A DNA stretch of 64,000 nucleotides, taken from contig OX637356.1 in NCBI GenBank assembly GCA_951799405.1, positions 14,903,229 through 14,967,228 on the forward strand, in the 5' to 3' direction. Source of the stretch: Agapetus fuscipes. Lineage: Eukaryota > Arthropoda > Insecta > Trichoptera > Glossosomatidae. Shown one piece after another: positions 30,968 through 41,149 of this stretch (position 1 is the first letter of the stretch; each line of letters begins with the position of its first letter). The notes below the pieces were generated by a model. The model saw only the letters and a list, made by a program, of their open reading frames with translations. It had not been told where the DNA came from and searched no databases. A program made the position numbers and the translations under genes.

Positions 30968-31215
30968 CTACAATCTAATCTAAGTTGCAAATATACCTAA
31001 CATTAGAGATTCACATTATATGCACTTTCACAAGCAGACACGTACAAGTTTGCACTTAAATATACCGCATGTGGACTTACAATATAAAAACCCGAATCTC
31101 AAATAAACATATGCACCCTGCAACTCTGGCCGATCTTCCCTGAAACAGGGGTGACATTGGCAAAGTGAGCCATTTTCTACAGCATGGGTGGTCAGTCACA
31201 TACCAACCTGTTCAA
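30968..31215 (-). repeat. R1 repeat, LINE-like subfamily
   Basis: Inverted GATTA tail, ATACCGCATGTGGAC, CTGAAACAGGGGTGACATTG and GTGGTCAGTCACATACC. Confidence 0.9.
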
Positions 31216-31487
31216 TTTTGAGGAATAAATATCAAACTATTTACAAAAGTAAATTTACTTTAAAATACTGAGGAAGTGCTGATTCACTGATTTAAGAAGA
31301 CGTGTTGGTAGAATGTGGTTGGTAGAATTGGTAGAATGCTTGCATTTCATGCCGAGGGCAAGGGCTCGATCTCAAGGTTTACTCAGCCTTCACAAGAAAT
31401 GAAAACCAGCCCCCACCCCGGGAACAGGGAAACCCGCACTTCAACTGAAAATGGTTGGTGTGAGGCCGGTCCCTTATCCCGTAAAAT

Positions 31488-33479
31488 TGATTCGTGGTGT
31501 GATTTGTAATCCCGCTCTTCTGGGACAAATTGATCTGTATGTTCCCGACAATTATTGCAGGCAACGTGAGCATAGACTATTGCTACTCCCAAGATGCAGG
31601 ACTAACCTACCTAGGGTTATGACTGTGGGGAGGGCAATGGCTATGCTCAATGAGATCTCCTCTTTGGTTGATATCTTCCACCTGAGTGAAAATCATCTTA
31701 AGGCTAGTTCGCACGAGGCCACTGATTTAGTCAAGTACCGAGTAATTTAGTAGTGGGCGGGGCGCTACTCGCCCGTGAAGCGTTCGCATTACGGTCCAGT
31801 ACAGTACACAAGTGCGAAGTTGGCTGCAGAAAGCCCTTTCTATAATGGCGGAAAATTTGAATTGGCTGCAGTTTGAAAATATTAATTGAGTATTAAAATC
31901 ATGTTATTATAAAGCCCTTTAAATTGGCTATGGTTTGGTAATATTAACTGATTTATGCCCGGCCACCTAGCTAGGAGCCTGTTTAGCAAACAACTTCGAA
32001 ACTCGACTTTTGTAAATTCGAAATGTATTTTATGGTTTATAAAATAATATACACATTTTAAATAAAAACAACACATGACTATTTGATGTTTATAATAATA
32101 TCTACCATTTACGCTGCAAACATTATTTTTTAATTGAATTTTTATCTTTTCAATGATGTGTACAAAGTATATTTTGTATGCACACACTATAATACGGCTC
32201 GTAGTCTGCAGCTGCATTCAGATGCATTTCTCTGTTGCGTTTTTCGTTGTTGACAATTAACATCAATATTCGACATGTAAAATCGGCATTTTCAAATACA
32301 CGGCGGTCACCAATCAATTATCAAGTTAAAGAAGAAACATGGTTCAACTTTTCAGAGGCTGACCGCGAGAAACTTGTTCAATCCTGCTACATACGCCTCT
32401 CACGTCTGTCACAGATACCAGCTGATGGCTTACAGTGGCATAAAATTGTAATGCCTCTAATTAGCCCCGTGTGTCACTGAATTGTTTCTGTACAAAACAA
32501 CAAGTAACAATCCATCTGAAGGATATCATAAGGCCTGTGATATGACAAATTTATGGTAGGTACCTATAAACATCGATCAATGTAAAAGATCGATGTTTTT
32601 AAATACGTAATAAATTCATGGACGATAATAGTTATTTCCACAACATCTTTACCAAAACTATATTTGTACAGCTCTATTGTCAGCAAGGAGCTACATGATT
32701 GTATTTTTGACAGCTGATATCCGCACCAAAAATCGATGTCATACTATTCTTATCGAAAAAAAATTACCTTTCTCAAAACTTTTTGGACGTAGATAAGTCC
32801 TAGCAACTTCTATATTCTCAAGAGTTTCTAAAAAAACAAGGATATCGGTGTGCATATCCACTTATTTACAGTTTAAACATGACATAACCTGACTGACAGG
32901 TCGCTAAGTTTAGGGAGCGGAACATCGGGCTCGCAAATATAAGAAGTTCTTAAGTACTTAAATATTTTTAAACAGCACTTTATCTTTAAATATTCTTGCT
33001 GAAAACGGGCATTATCTTTTCAAACTGCAGCCAATTTAAATTGCCGCCATTCTTGCATTTCCGTTTCCCCGCCAAGAGTGAGCGGCCAATGGCGCGGCCG
33101 CTAATAAACTCGACTCGGACTCGGGCTTTTCCGTGGCTCTTCGGACTCGGACTTTTCCGTGGCTTCTCGGCAACAATCGCCCACGGACGGTGGGCGGGGC
33201 CGCTACTTGCCCGAAAAAATAGAATGAAATGGATCGGCTTGACTAAACCATTGACTTAACTACTGGACTAAATTGTTGGGGTTCGCACACGTTTAGCCAC
33301 TAAATTACTCGTTACTTGACTAAATTACTCGCCTTGTCCGAACCAGCCTTTAGAGAGAGGCTTCCGTTTCTCGTAAGCTGATTTTCGGTTACTTGTGAAT
33401 GTTTTTGTTTACTATTGTATGCATTAGGTTTAAAGCCTGTCATGTACTTTAATGTGAAAATAAATCTATCTATCTATCT
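31488..33479 (+). pseudogene. LINE 3' fragment split by a Harbinger-like element
   Basis: An open frame with QREHRLLLLPRCRTNLPR and MAMLNEISSLVDIFHL, typical of C-termini of jockey/RTE-type LINEs in insects, runs into the element at 31701. The frame resumes after 33352 and reaches a TGA at 33379 once the element and one TTA are left out. The 3' end has AATAAA-like sequence and a (TCTA)n tail. Confidence 0.75.
31701..33349. mobile_element. PIF/Harbinger-like non-autonomous element with long TIRs
   Basis: TTA flanks both sides (31698-31700 and 33350-33352). The ends AGGCTAGTTCGCAC and GTCCGAACCAGCCT open long inverted arms that still match at 31845-31885 and 33015-33045 (GGCTGCAGTTTGAAAA and its complement). 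The middle holds two short frames, an 81-residue plus-strand one with WFNFSEADREKLVQSC and a 111-residue minus-strand one; neither looks like a DDE transposase. Confidence 0.75.
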
Positions 33480-33557
33480 AAAATAAATAGGTCTTGAATC
33501 GCCACAAGCTACCCCTTTGGGGATAACGCAGGCAAGAAGTTACACTATATGTGTATG

Positions 33558-33861
33558 TATTTTTTTTTGGTAGCGTCTCTTTTTCCGGCGCCATAAATTA
33601 TATCGGTGTACTACCTGTCATGGGGTATTATTTTAATTTTCTCGTTGTTTTTCTTTAGAGTTGTCTACCCTGAAGGGAAGCCGCCGCGGTTTGGCTTATT
33701 TATTGCTCTAAGCACAGTTATCGTGTTTTATTTTGCAAATTCAAATTTGTTTCGTTACAGCTATTGAAACTCGGTTAGTGGTTAAGTTATAATTGGTAAG
33801 TGTTAAGTAGAAAGTGACTAGTTGCAAGTAGTTATATTTAAATGTTATTTATTATTCATAT
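33558..33861. other. Unassigned sequence
   Basis: GCCGCCGCGG lies near 33680; no exon structure seen. Confidence 0.35.
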
Positions 33862-34091
33862 TCCTTGACATATAGGTTGGGTTATGAGGCTGACCACCCA
33901 TACTGTAAAAAATTGTTTACTTTGCCAATGTCACCCCTGTTTCAGGGAGGGTCTGCAAAAGTTGTGGGGCTTATGTTCATTTGAGGTTTGGATTTTATTT
34001 GTAAGTACGCATTCAGCATTATTTTGTAAGCGCGAACTACACGTGTTGGTTTGTGGGCATACATCTGAGAGCTTTAAATGAATATATCCTT

Positions 34092-35069
34092 AGTTTGTAT
34101 ACTTGGGAAGTAAGTTTGAGAAAGATGGAAGAATGACAGGTGAACTTGAAAGAAGAGTAATGAAGGGCAGGTGTGTACTGGGTGCCACAGCTTGTATCGC
34201 CAAAAATCAAAACATTTCTAAAAATGCTCGATTGGCGGTACGCAGTGGCATACTTTTACCCACCTTGATGTATGGAAGCGAGGCCTGGACGGTGAATGAA
34301 AGTGAAATTAGTAAAGTCCATACTGTTGAAATGGACTTTCTAAGAAGTATGATTGGGAAAAAACGGAGTGACAGGGTGAGGAATGATTTTGTAAGAAAAG
34401 AATGTGGTGCAAAAGAAAGTGTGAAAGTGAAGATTAAAAGAAGTTTGTTAAGATGGTTTGGGCATATGGAGAGAATGAATGAGGAAAGACTGACGAAAAA
34501 AGTATATGTTGGTAGAATAGATGGATGTCGTGGTAGAGGAAGACCGAGAAAGGTATGGATGGACCAAATATCCGAAATTGCGAATGAATGGAATATCCAG
34601 AGTCATAATAAAAGAAGAGCTTGTATGAAGAAGGTTATGACTCTGGAGGAAATGAAAGAAGTATGCAAGGATAGAAAGAAATGGCGGTTGATCTGTGATG
34701 TTGGCGGCTAGGGTTTGTTAAAGTGAATTTGGTTTTATGATTTAGTTTTTTATGTCCATGTATATATTGTTATTTTTATTCTTTGATTTTAAAAAATGTA
34801 ATTTGTCATGTATGTTCCTTGACTTATAGGTTGTTATGCGGCTGACCACCCATAATATAAAAATTGGTTCACTTTGCCAATGTCACCCCTGTTTCAGGGA
34901 AGGACGGCAAGAGTTGCAAGGCTTATGTTCATTTGAGATTGGGTTTTTATATTGTAGGTCCACATGCGGCATGTGTTAGCGCGAAATTATACATATCTGC
35001 TTGTGGGAATGCATTTAGTATAAATCTTAAATGATATATATCTTTGCAGCTTAGATTAGATTAGATTAG
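34092..35069 (+). mobile_element. 5'-truncated LINE, young copy
   Basis: Starts inside the coding region at AGTTTGTATACTTGGG, ends with R1 (34805-35060) and a GATTA tail. Almost identical to 41205-42205; the one base difference I saw in the coding part is AAAAAAG against AAGAAAG (34494 / 41624 region). Confidence 0.93.
34103..34711 (+). CDS. LINE reverse transcriptase C-terminus, intact frame
   Basis: This frame gives 202 residues of the C-terminal region after the palm domain. It includes LMYGSEAWTVNES, LLRWFGHMERMNEERLTKKV and RGRGRPRKVW, and ends WRLICDVGG. The catalytic YADD was lost with the 5' truncation, so it cannot act as a polymerase. The true upstream codons start at 34092, so the ATG is incidental. 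Confidence 0.88.
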   Translation: MGSKFEKDGRMTGELERRVMKGRCVLGATACIAKNQNISKNARLAVRSGILLPTLMYGSEAWTVNESEISKVHTVEMDFLRSMIGKKRSDRVRNDFVRKECGAKESVKVKIKRSLLRWFGHMERMNEERLTKKVYVGRIDGCRGRGRPRKVWMDQISEIANEWNIQSHNKRRACMKKVMTLEEMKEVCKDRKKWRLICDVGG

Positions 35070-35099
35070 CTTGCAACTTAGATTATAGATTATAGTAGT

Positions 35100-35390
35100 T
35101 TTGACCGGTCCGTAGTCTTGTGGGTAAAACTTCTGACTCGTAAATGGAAGGTTGTGGGTTCGGATCCCGGCAGAGCACAAAAACTAAATCATTTACATTT
35201 TCAAATATGCTCTTCGCTGAGTGAAAAATTCATACACCTTTACCAAAGACCGGTCACAAAAGGTCTATCCAGCCTTACAGCAACTGGGTCTTGCTTGAGA
35301 ATTGGCGTTTTCTACAGCGACGACCAAGCTCGCAGAGGGCTCTTAAGGTGTGATACACACAAAAACAGCGCCACCACCAAATAAATCCTA
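35100..35390 (+). mobile_element. SINE-A with third tail type
   Basis: GACCGGTCCGTAGTC head, GGGTTCGGATCCCGG B-box region, then GCTCGCAGAGGGCTCTTAAG and ACACAAAAACAGCGCC as the 3' part. Confidence 0.85.
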
Positions 35391-35465
35391 CCTCCACACG
35401 CTCTTCTCTTTTTACACTCTGTAAATATTAAAAATAAAAATAAAATGGCGGTGCACAATTGTATA

Positions 35466-35815
35466 TCTATGAAGCGAGTCGTGGACGGTGAATGAAAGAG
35501 AAGTAAATAAGGTATGCACCGTAGAAATGGCTCATTTGAGAAGTATGACAGGAAAAACACTGAATGATAGAGTGAGAAAAGAATGGGTTCTGAATGAATT
35601 CAAAGCAAGAGAAAGCGTGAAAGTAAAAGTTCAAAGAAGTGTGATGCGATGGTTTGGACATTGAAAGGATGAATGAAGACCGACTGACCAAAAAAGTGTA
35701 TAAAGGGAATGTTATACATAAGCGTGGAAGGGGAAAACCTAGGTAAGAATGGATTGATCAGATAAGTGAGATTGCTAAAGAATGGAAAATGGATAGTATT
35801 ATATGCATCATTGCA
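35466..35815 (+). pseudogene. LINE C-terminal fragment, frameshifted
   Basis: SRGR-type codons then EREVNKVCTVEM-like, LRSMTGKTLNDRVRKEW and RGRGKPR, relative of 22196-22488. An indel after ATGGTTTGGACAT and an in-frame stop break it. Confidence 0.75.
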
Positions 35816-35999
35816 GTAAGTTAGTTTCTGGTCCTCTATGTTATTACTCAATGATTACTTAAATGTGCCTATCTTACAGATCAGCCGCCATTTTTTAAGC
35901 GGTTAAGGCCAAGAATCAATTTTCATTTTTACAGATGTTTTGTAGATTTTTTAGTGTTTGTTTGTTTGTATAACTGGATGTAATTAATTGCTTGTATTC
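35816..35999. other. Probable LINE spacer remnant
   Basis: ACAGATCAGCCGCCATTTTT near 35876 resembles the inverted LINE stop region. No further match. Confidence 0.3.
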
Positions 36000-36243
36000 C
36001 GTGACTTATAGGTTGGTATGAGGCTGATCACCCATACTGTAAAAAAATGGTTCACTTTGCCAATGTCACCCCTGTTTCATGGAAGGTCGGCAAGAGTTGC
36101 AGGGCTTATGTTCATTTGAGATTGGGTTTTTATATTGTAGGTCCACATGCGGCATGTGTGAGCGCAAAATTATGCGTGTCTGCTTGTGGAAATGCATTTA
36201 ATATGAATCTCAAATGATACATATCTATGCAACTTAGATTTAG
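36000..36243 (+). repeat. R1 repeat, complete
   Basis: GTGACTTATAGGTTGGTATG to GCAACTTAGATTTAG; keeps CACATGCGGCATGTG. Confidence 0.93.
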
Positions 36244-36384
36244 ATCTTACCACACTACATCACATACTATCCCAGTGTGAACTGCCTCCAGGAGTTCCCT
36301 CTCTAACCAAGCTCTTGAAAACAATTCCTATTAAGATTCCTTCTTCGTCCGAAACGTGGAAGAACTTGGTTCAGCGCTGCAAGT

Positions 36385-36495
36385 AGAAAATAAATACATT
36401 TACGTTTGCCAAAAATATATGGAAAGTAAAGTATCACCTCTAGGAAGCGTTTTATTTTCCATACATTATCGGTAAAACGCAATTAAAGAGTTTTA
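36385..36495. mobile_element. MITE-2-like palindrome
   Basis: ATATGGAAAGTAAAG and CTTTACC-like / TTTTCCATACATTATCGG arms around CACCTCTAGGAAGCG; ends in GAGTTTTATACTTC. Confidence 0.5.
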
Positions 36496-36547
36496 TACTT
36501 CTGGTAATGCATACCTCTCTGAGGAGATTTCGCTTTTCTTATCCTAG

Positions 36548-36720
36548 AGTCTGTAATCTGTAATCTAAGTTGCAAAGATAAATTAACATTTAAAATGCAT
36601 ACCCACAAGCAGACACGTGTAAGTTCGCACATACAAATTCTGCATGCGTAGGTACTTACAGATTAAAATCCAAACCTCAAATGAACATTAACCCTGCAAC
36701 TTTTTTCCAACATTTTCTAA
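36548..36720 (-). repeat. R1 repeat, 3' part
   Basis: CTGTAATCTAAGTTGC to TTAACCCTGCAAC; decays into T-rich sequence. Confidence 0.8.
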
Positions 36721-36744
36721 AACTTTTTTGAAATTTTTTCGTTG

Positions 36745-37000
36745 TTATGGCCGAGGGGGCCAAGCGGGCTGATCTTTCTAGCGTGTTTGGAATAGAGCAA
36801 CGTTGGTTCGATCCCCGCCTGGGTCATTTGACCATAACTTTGACCCTGGTTCAACAGGTGTTATTGGGTAATTATTCATTAATAATTCATTAAAATAAAC
36901 AATAATGAATTATTAATTGATGATATTAATACTTGTTTCTGGCCAGGCAGAATAGGTTGGTGAATTGCATTCCTCTTCACAGATCTATTTTTTTTTAATG
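36745..37000 (+). mobile_element. SINE-C, best copy
   Basis: Head TTATGGCCGAGGGGGCCAAG (A-box of class-II tRNA type), GGTTCGATCCCCGCC (B-box), GACCATAACTTTGACCCTGG, body, and 3' end CACAGATCTATTTTTT. Confidence 0.85.
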
Positions 37001-37019
37001 AAAATAAAAAATAACCATC

Positions 37020-37200
37020 GATAACAGACATTTCAGGAAAGGTCGGTAAGAGTTGCAAGGAATTATGTTCATTTGCGATTTTAGCACTAACATAAGGCAT
37101 GACGTGTAAGCGCCAATTTATACCTACGTGTCTGCCTGTGGGCATACCTACATGTATAAGTTGGCGAAATACGAATCTTAATTACTAGGCAATATATATT
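37020..37200 (+). repeat. R1 repeat, degraded
   Basis: AGGTCGGTAAGAGTTGCAAGG and TGTCTGCCTGTGGGCATACC remain. Confidence 0.65.
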
Positions 37201-37999
37201 TGCAGATTCTATTGAATATCATGTGGGATGCTAAGGACCCTACTTGCATGGAACTCTGACGTTTGCCCGCCGAGAAAGATGTAGAGTTTCGACATATTGT
37301 GTGCCAATTTTATTTAAAAATTCTCTCCCAATATGTTCTGCGTACCAACTTACTGTCATTTATGTTGTAAAAATGCCACATTTACCTCTTGTTCGAGCTT
37401 AATTTTTATAATTTCATATTTAAAGGAAAAAAGTATTAAGTACATATTACGTAATAGTACCTAAATGAAACAAATGTCTCTGAAGGATGCTGCAAGACAA
37501 GCCCATTTTTTGGTCCATTTGACAGCTAGAGCTACATCATGTTCACAGAGTAAGGTACTTAGAGAAGCCACTCTATGGCTTAGGGGTAGGTACGTACTTC
37601 GAAACCCCCCTTCCTCGCCTTCCTACTTCCCTTCCATACATTCTGCGTATTGGACTTTGATCTTGTATGCATGTGTGTATAAACACGCGGCACGCGGGTA
37701 CACCCACACCACTATATTCATATAATATTATTATCTGCCATGATATTATTGATGAATATTATTATTATTGCTAAAGCTATCAAAATAAAACGCTTATATT
37801 TTGCACAATATTTATTTATTCTAGAAAGATTAGTCATACAATCACAAAAATACACACTGTAAAGAAAAAAATTAATTAAAAAAACCTCAATGTAAAAAAC
37901 ACAAATGATATGGCAAAAATAAACGTAGGTAAACAATCAAATAGGCACCTGTCTATTGTCAAGGACACTGGCATTCTGTATCTGTATTTCTTGCAAAAG
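37201..37999. other. Unassigned sequence
   Basis: Includes a (TTATTA)-rich piece near 37730-37770. No feature supported. Confidence 0.4.
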
Positions 38000-38060
38000 T
38001 TTTGGATCCCTGATGATTGTCCCCTGATGATGGCCTGAGGACCGGAAATGTTTATAATAT
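38000..38060 (+). other. Hammerhead-like motif
   Basis: CTGATGA, one extra base, a short imperfect GG..CC stem, then CGGAAATG (38024-38050). A second CTGATGA lies just upstream at 38010. Weak: the stem has a mismatch and GAAAC is replaced by GAAAT. Confidence 0.3.
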
Positions 38061-38079
38061 GAAATCTATACACTTTAAT

Positions 38080-38450
38080 TTCACTTTCTTCGGCTCATCA
38101 GCCGACAGCCTTCAAGGCTCAGGGACACCTGCACCACTCTGCCTTGTGCTGCTTCCCTCCATAGTCGCCTCACTCCCAAAACTTCGGCGTTGGCTTCGAC
38201 GTTCTCTGCCCACCGCATCCTACGTGCTGAGTGGTCTAACGCCTGAGGGGGCACCATCCAAGACAGTTCTGATGATCCTGGAGTCTTCTGCACGTGCTAC
38301 GTGTCCGGCCACTGGAGTCTTCTTGATTTCATTAATCTCTACACTCTTCAATAATAGTGAAAATACAACAGTTAATTTCAAATACGCTTGACGTTTGTGG
38401 CGCCCATAGAGTAGGGTGGCGCCCCAGGCCAAAATCCTACACACAGTTCA
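38080..38450 (-). pseudogene. LINE C-terminal fragment, another lineage, frameshifted
   Basis: The minus strand reads GHVARAEDSRIIRTVLDG in one frame, then RRMRWAENVEANAEVLGVRR and LWREAAQGR in another. This is the familiar GHV-R-(E/D)DSR ... RW-(E/D)-NV ... W-(R/E)-A-R tail of many insect LINEs. One frameshift near 38225. Confidence 0.75.
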
Positions 38451-38760
38451 ACCATCATTATAAAATATTTTTTCATTAGTTTTTTTTTAATAAAAAATGA
38501 GCAATTTAATAAATACTAAACAAAATAAAGTTTATTGGCGCTTAAACTCTTTTTTTACATGAATAACAGTAAATATAAATTATTAATTCAAATTTATTTA
38601 CGCTCATTCTGATTTCAGTTTAAAAAACGACCTCTTCCCCTTCCTCCTTCCTCATAACCATACATTCCGCGTACCATAGATCGATTACAATATGGCTTCC
38701 GAATTATAAAACAGGGTAACCAGTAGCAAAATACTTGTGAACGGGGTCTGATCATGTTAA
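38451..38760. other. Unassigned sequence
   Basis: No feature recognised. Confidence 0.4.
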
Positions 38761-38945
38761 ATACCACGCTCTAGCGGTGACTTTTGAAAGTAAAGCTACC
38801 CCATTAGTTCACTGTTTTTCCGCTAGGTGTTATTTTCAGTTTTCAGCGCCGCGGTGGCTGAAAAGGAAAATTCTTAGCGGAGCTACAAACCCTGCGGAAA
38901 AACAGGACACTGTAAAAGCTTTACTTATGAAATGGTAGATGGCAG
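38761..38945. other. Imperfect inverted-repeat segment
   Basis: AGTAAAGCTACCCCATTAG and CACTGTTTTTCCGC at the left mirror GCGGAAAAACAGGACACTG and AAAGCTTTACT at the right. Possibly a small MITE; outer ends not defined. Confidence 0.5.
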
Positions 38946-39177
38946 TAGTGTCTTGAAATTTCACAATTTTTATATTTATTCAGAAATAAATAAAAAATAA
39001 TAAGCAGTGCAAACATTTCACAAATTTCTTCGTTGTTTAAATATTAAATATTAAATAATAAATACAATCCATCTTGTATTATATTTTTTGATTTACTTAG
39101 ATACCTACCTATTTAGCGTTTGAAAAAATTAATAAGGACCTGTTTTTTTGAAAACAAAAAAATGACATTCTTTATCT
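38946..39177. other. Unassigned AT-rich sequence
   Basis: No feature recognised. Confidence 0.4.
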
Positions 39178-39425
39178 ATAATCTAAGCTCCAAAGATATG
39201 TTACTATTTTAGGCTTATATTTTATGCATGCCCACAGTCAGGAACATGCAGGTTCTTGCTTACACATTCTATAACATGTGTGCATACAAAAAAAAACCTC
39301 AGATGATCATAAACCTTCCAACTCATGCCGCCTTTTCCTGAAACCGGGGTGGTATTAGAAGAAGTGAACCAATTCTTACAGCATGGGGGTCAGCCTCATA
39401 CTAACATATCAGTCAAGGAGCACGT
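39178..39425 (-). repeat. R1 repeat, complete
   Basis: TATAATCTAAGCTCCAAAG to CTAACATATCAGTCAAGG; subfamily of 24398-24635. Confidence 0.85.
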
Positions 39426-39503
39426 TCATTTACAATAAATTATTGGTTTTAAAAAAAATAATATGATTATGAAACGCTTTTATATTATGGATATTTGTTT
39501 TTT

Positions 39504-39949
39504 TAGCGATGGGCCGAACTTCGTTTTACATTCGGTTCAACCAAATTTCGAACATTCGGTGTAAGATAAAATAAACCAAATACCTATTTGCACCCTTTTG
39601 ACTGTTATAAGTGGATGTCATAGTATCTTCTATCCCCGTAAAATAAAAATAAGGCCATTTATACTCACTCGTAGTCATTTATTTTAGTAGGAGCAAGTGA
39701 ACATTAATTAACAATTTGATAAAAAAAAAAGCTTCTTCTACTCTGTTACATAGATACCTATAAGATTGAAACAAAAATGAAATAAAGTTAGTATTCTTCT
39801 AACAAACAACTGTAACTGTAATGTGTAACTTTTTACCTTTTTTACCAAACCGAAGTTCGGTAAAAAAGAACTTCGGCCGAATTTGTTATTTTAACCGAAT
39901 GTTCGGCCGAAGTTCGTATTCGGTTCGAATCACATTCGGCCCATCCCTA
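39504..39949. mobile_element. hAT-like non-autonomous element
   Basis: The termini TAGCGATGGGCCGAA and TTCGGCCCATCCCTA are inverted repeats with one mismatch. GTTTTTT lies on both sides, but T-rich flanks make an eight-base duplication uncertain. Subterminal TTCGG / CCGAA words are repeated many times at both ends. Confidence 0.75.
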
Positions 39950-40843
39950 GTTTTTTCCATTTTTCTCGCGGAATTTCCGACCGCCAAAAATGCTTTATGT
40001 GATCTAAAAAATGACGCGGGAAAAATATATTTGGGGCAACCGGTGACAGAGAGACGTTTTAATCTTCGCGAAGTGAAAAGTCCTTTCCATACATTTCGGG
40101 GATAATACGTAAGGTACATAAATTTGGCATCCGCCATTTGTGCTGACGTCACCACGCCTCCCAGCGGAGACAAATGATTATTTTATTATTTTTTATCATC
40201 GGTTTCTGCTTCTCTCTTGCCCTTCTCTCGTGTCTATCTATCTCTCTTGCTCCTCTCTCCGAGTCCAGCGATTAAAGTGAGAAAGAAAAATGGCTTTTCC
40301 CTTGTTGGTCGGTTTCACAGTCTTCATACAAGTGAAGCAGGGTCGTGTGAGGCGTGGACGTATATCGAAAGTAAAAAAAAAACTTAATGTTATCAACCCG
40401 GCTGAATACTTACGCATGCTTCTCCAAAGAATCAAATGAGTTATGTAAAATCAAAAGTGGAATTTTCGGATATGTTTTAGAAATGAGATAAATATAAAAA
40501 AAAGTACCTAGGCACCATTTATTTGTCTCATTTTCGGAAAAAAAAATGCTAGATTGCCACTTTTTTCAAAAGAAGAATCTAGTGTCTGTCTTTCTCATTA
40601 TTTTGTTCTTAGATTAAAATAAACATAAATGTTGAATGAAAACCGGAAAAAAAACACACAGTTTTTGTAACAATTTTAAAGGAAATTCAGCTTTTTTAAG
40701 AGTACCTAAACATGCTTTGAAATCTTTCCCATATATTTATTAAGTACATTTCAAAACAATCCTAGACTGCCGTCTTTAATTCCATACAACTCAATTGACA
40801 TAATGTGATATTGTGATGGTTCAATTTAGTAGGTACCTATCTA
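39950..40843. other. Unassigned sequence
   Basis: A TCTCT-rich tract at 40195-40265. Short palindromic pieces near 40440-40540 and 40720-40790 may be remnants of MITE-2-like elements. Confidence 0.4.
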
Positions 40844-41114
40844 CTATACGCTGCCTTAGTTCGTGTTTGCCGTATAGACCATTAAGCTAATTTTACATGA
40901 CAATGTTTGCATGTGTACTGGACCATTGTGTCTAATGAAAACAGGAAAATAATTAAAAATATATTTAAAACAGCTCTCACATTACCGAGTTTTACGTTTT
41001 TTTTTAGCTCAGATTGTGTAGAATTTGATTCTTAAGACAACTGCATTAAAAAGTCATGTTTGACAAAATTGGTCTTTACGGCAAACAAGAACTGGGGAAG
41101 CGTATAGTCTAAAG
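40844..41114. mobile_element. MITE-3, complete
   Basis: The left end CTATACGCTGCCTTAG and TTGCCGTATAGACC is mirrored by GGTCTTTACGGCAAAC and AGCGTATAG at the right, giving TIRs of about 40 bp. Inner region in inverse orientation to 48797-49045. Confidence 0.8.
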
Positions 41115-41149
41115 ACTATTTATAGTTGAAAATGAACCTTTAAACGTTT

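Larger units (their letters stand above)
31310..33557 (+). mobile_element. SINE-B split by a LINE fragment
   Basis: SINE-B head and body at 31310-31487 and its 3' end at 33480-33557 (AAATAAATAGGTCTTGAATC to TTACACTATATGTG). The break is marked by AAAAT on both sides (31483-31487 and 33480-33484). Confidence 0.85.
33862..35093 (+). repeat. R1 repeat split by a LINE
   Basis: R1 from TCCTTGACATATAGG to AATATATCCTT (34091) and again CTTGCAACTTAGATTATAG from 35070. The LINE at 34092-35069 lies between, with CTT on both sides. Confidence 0.88.
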
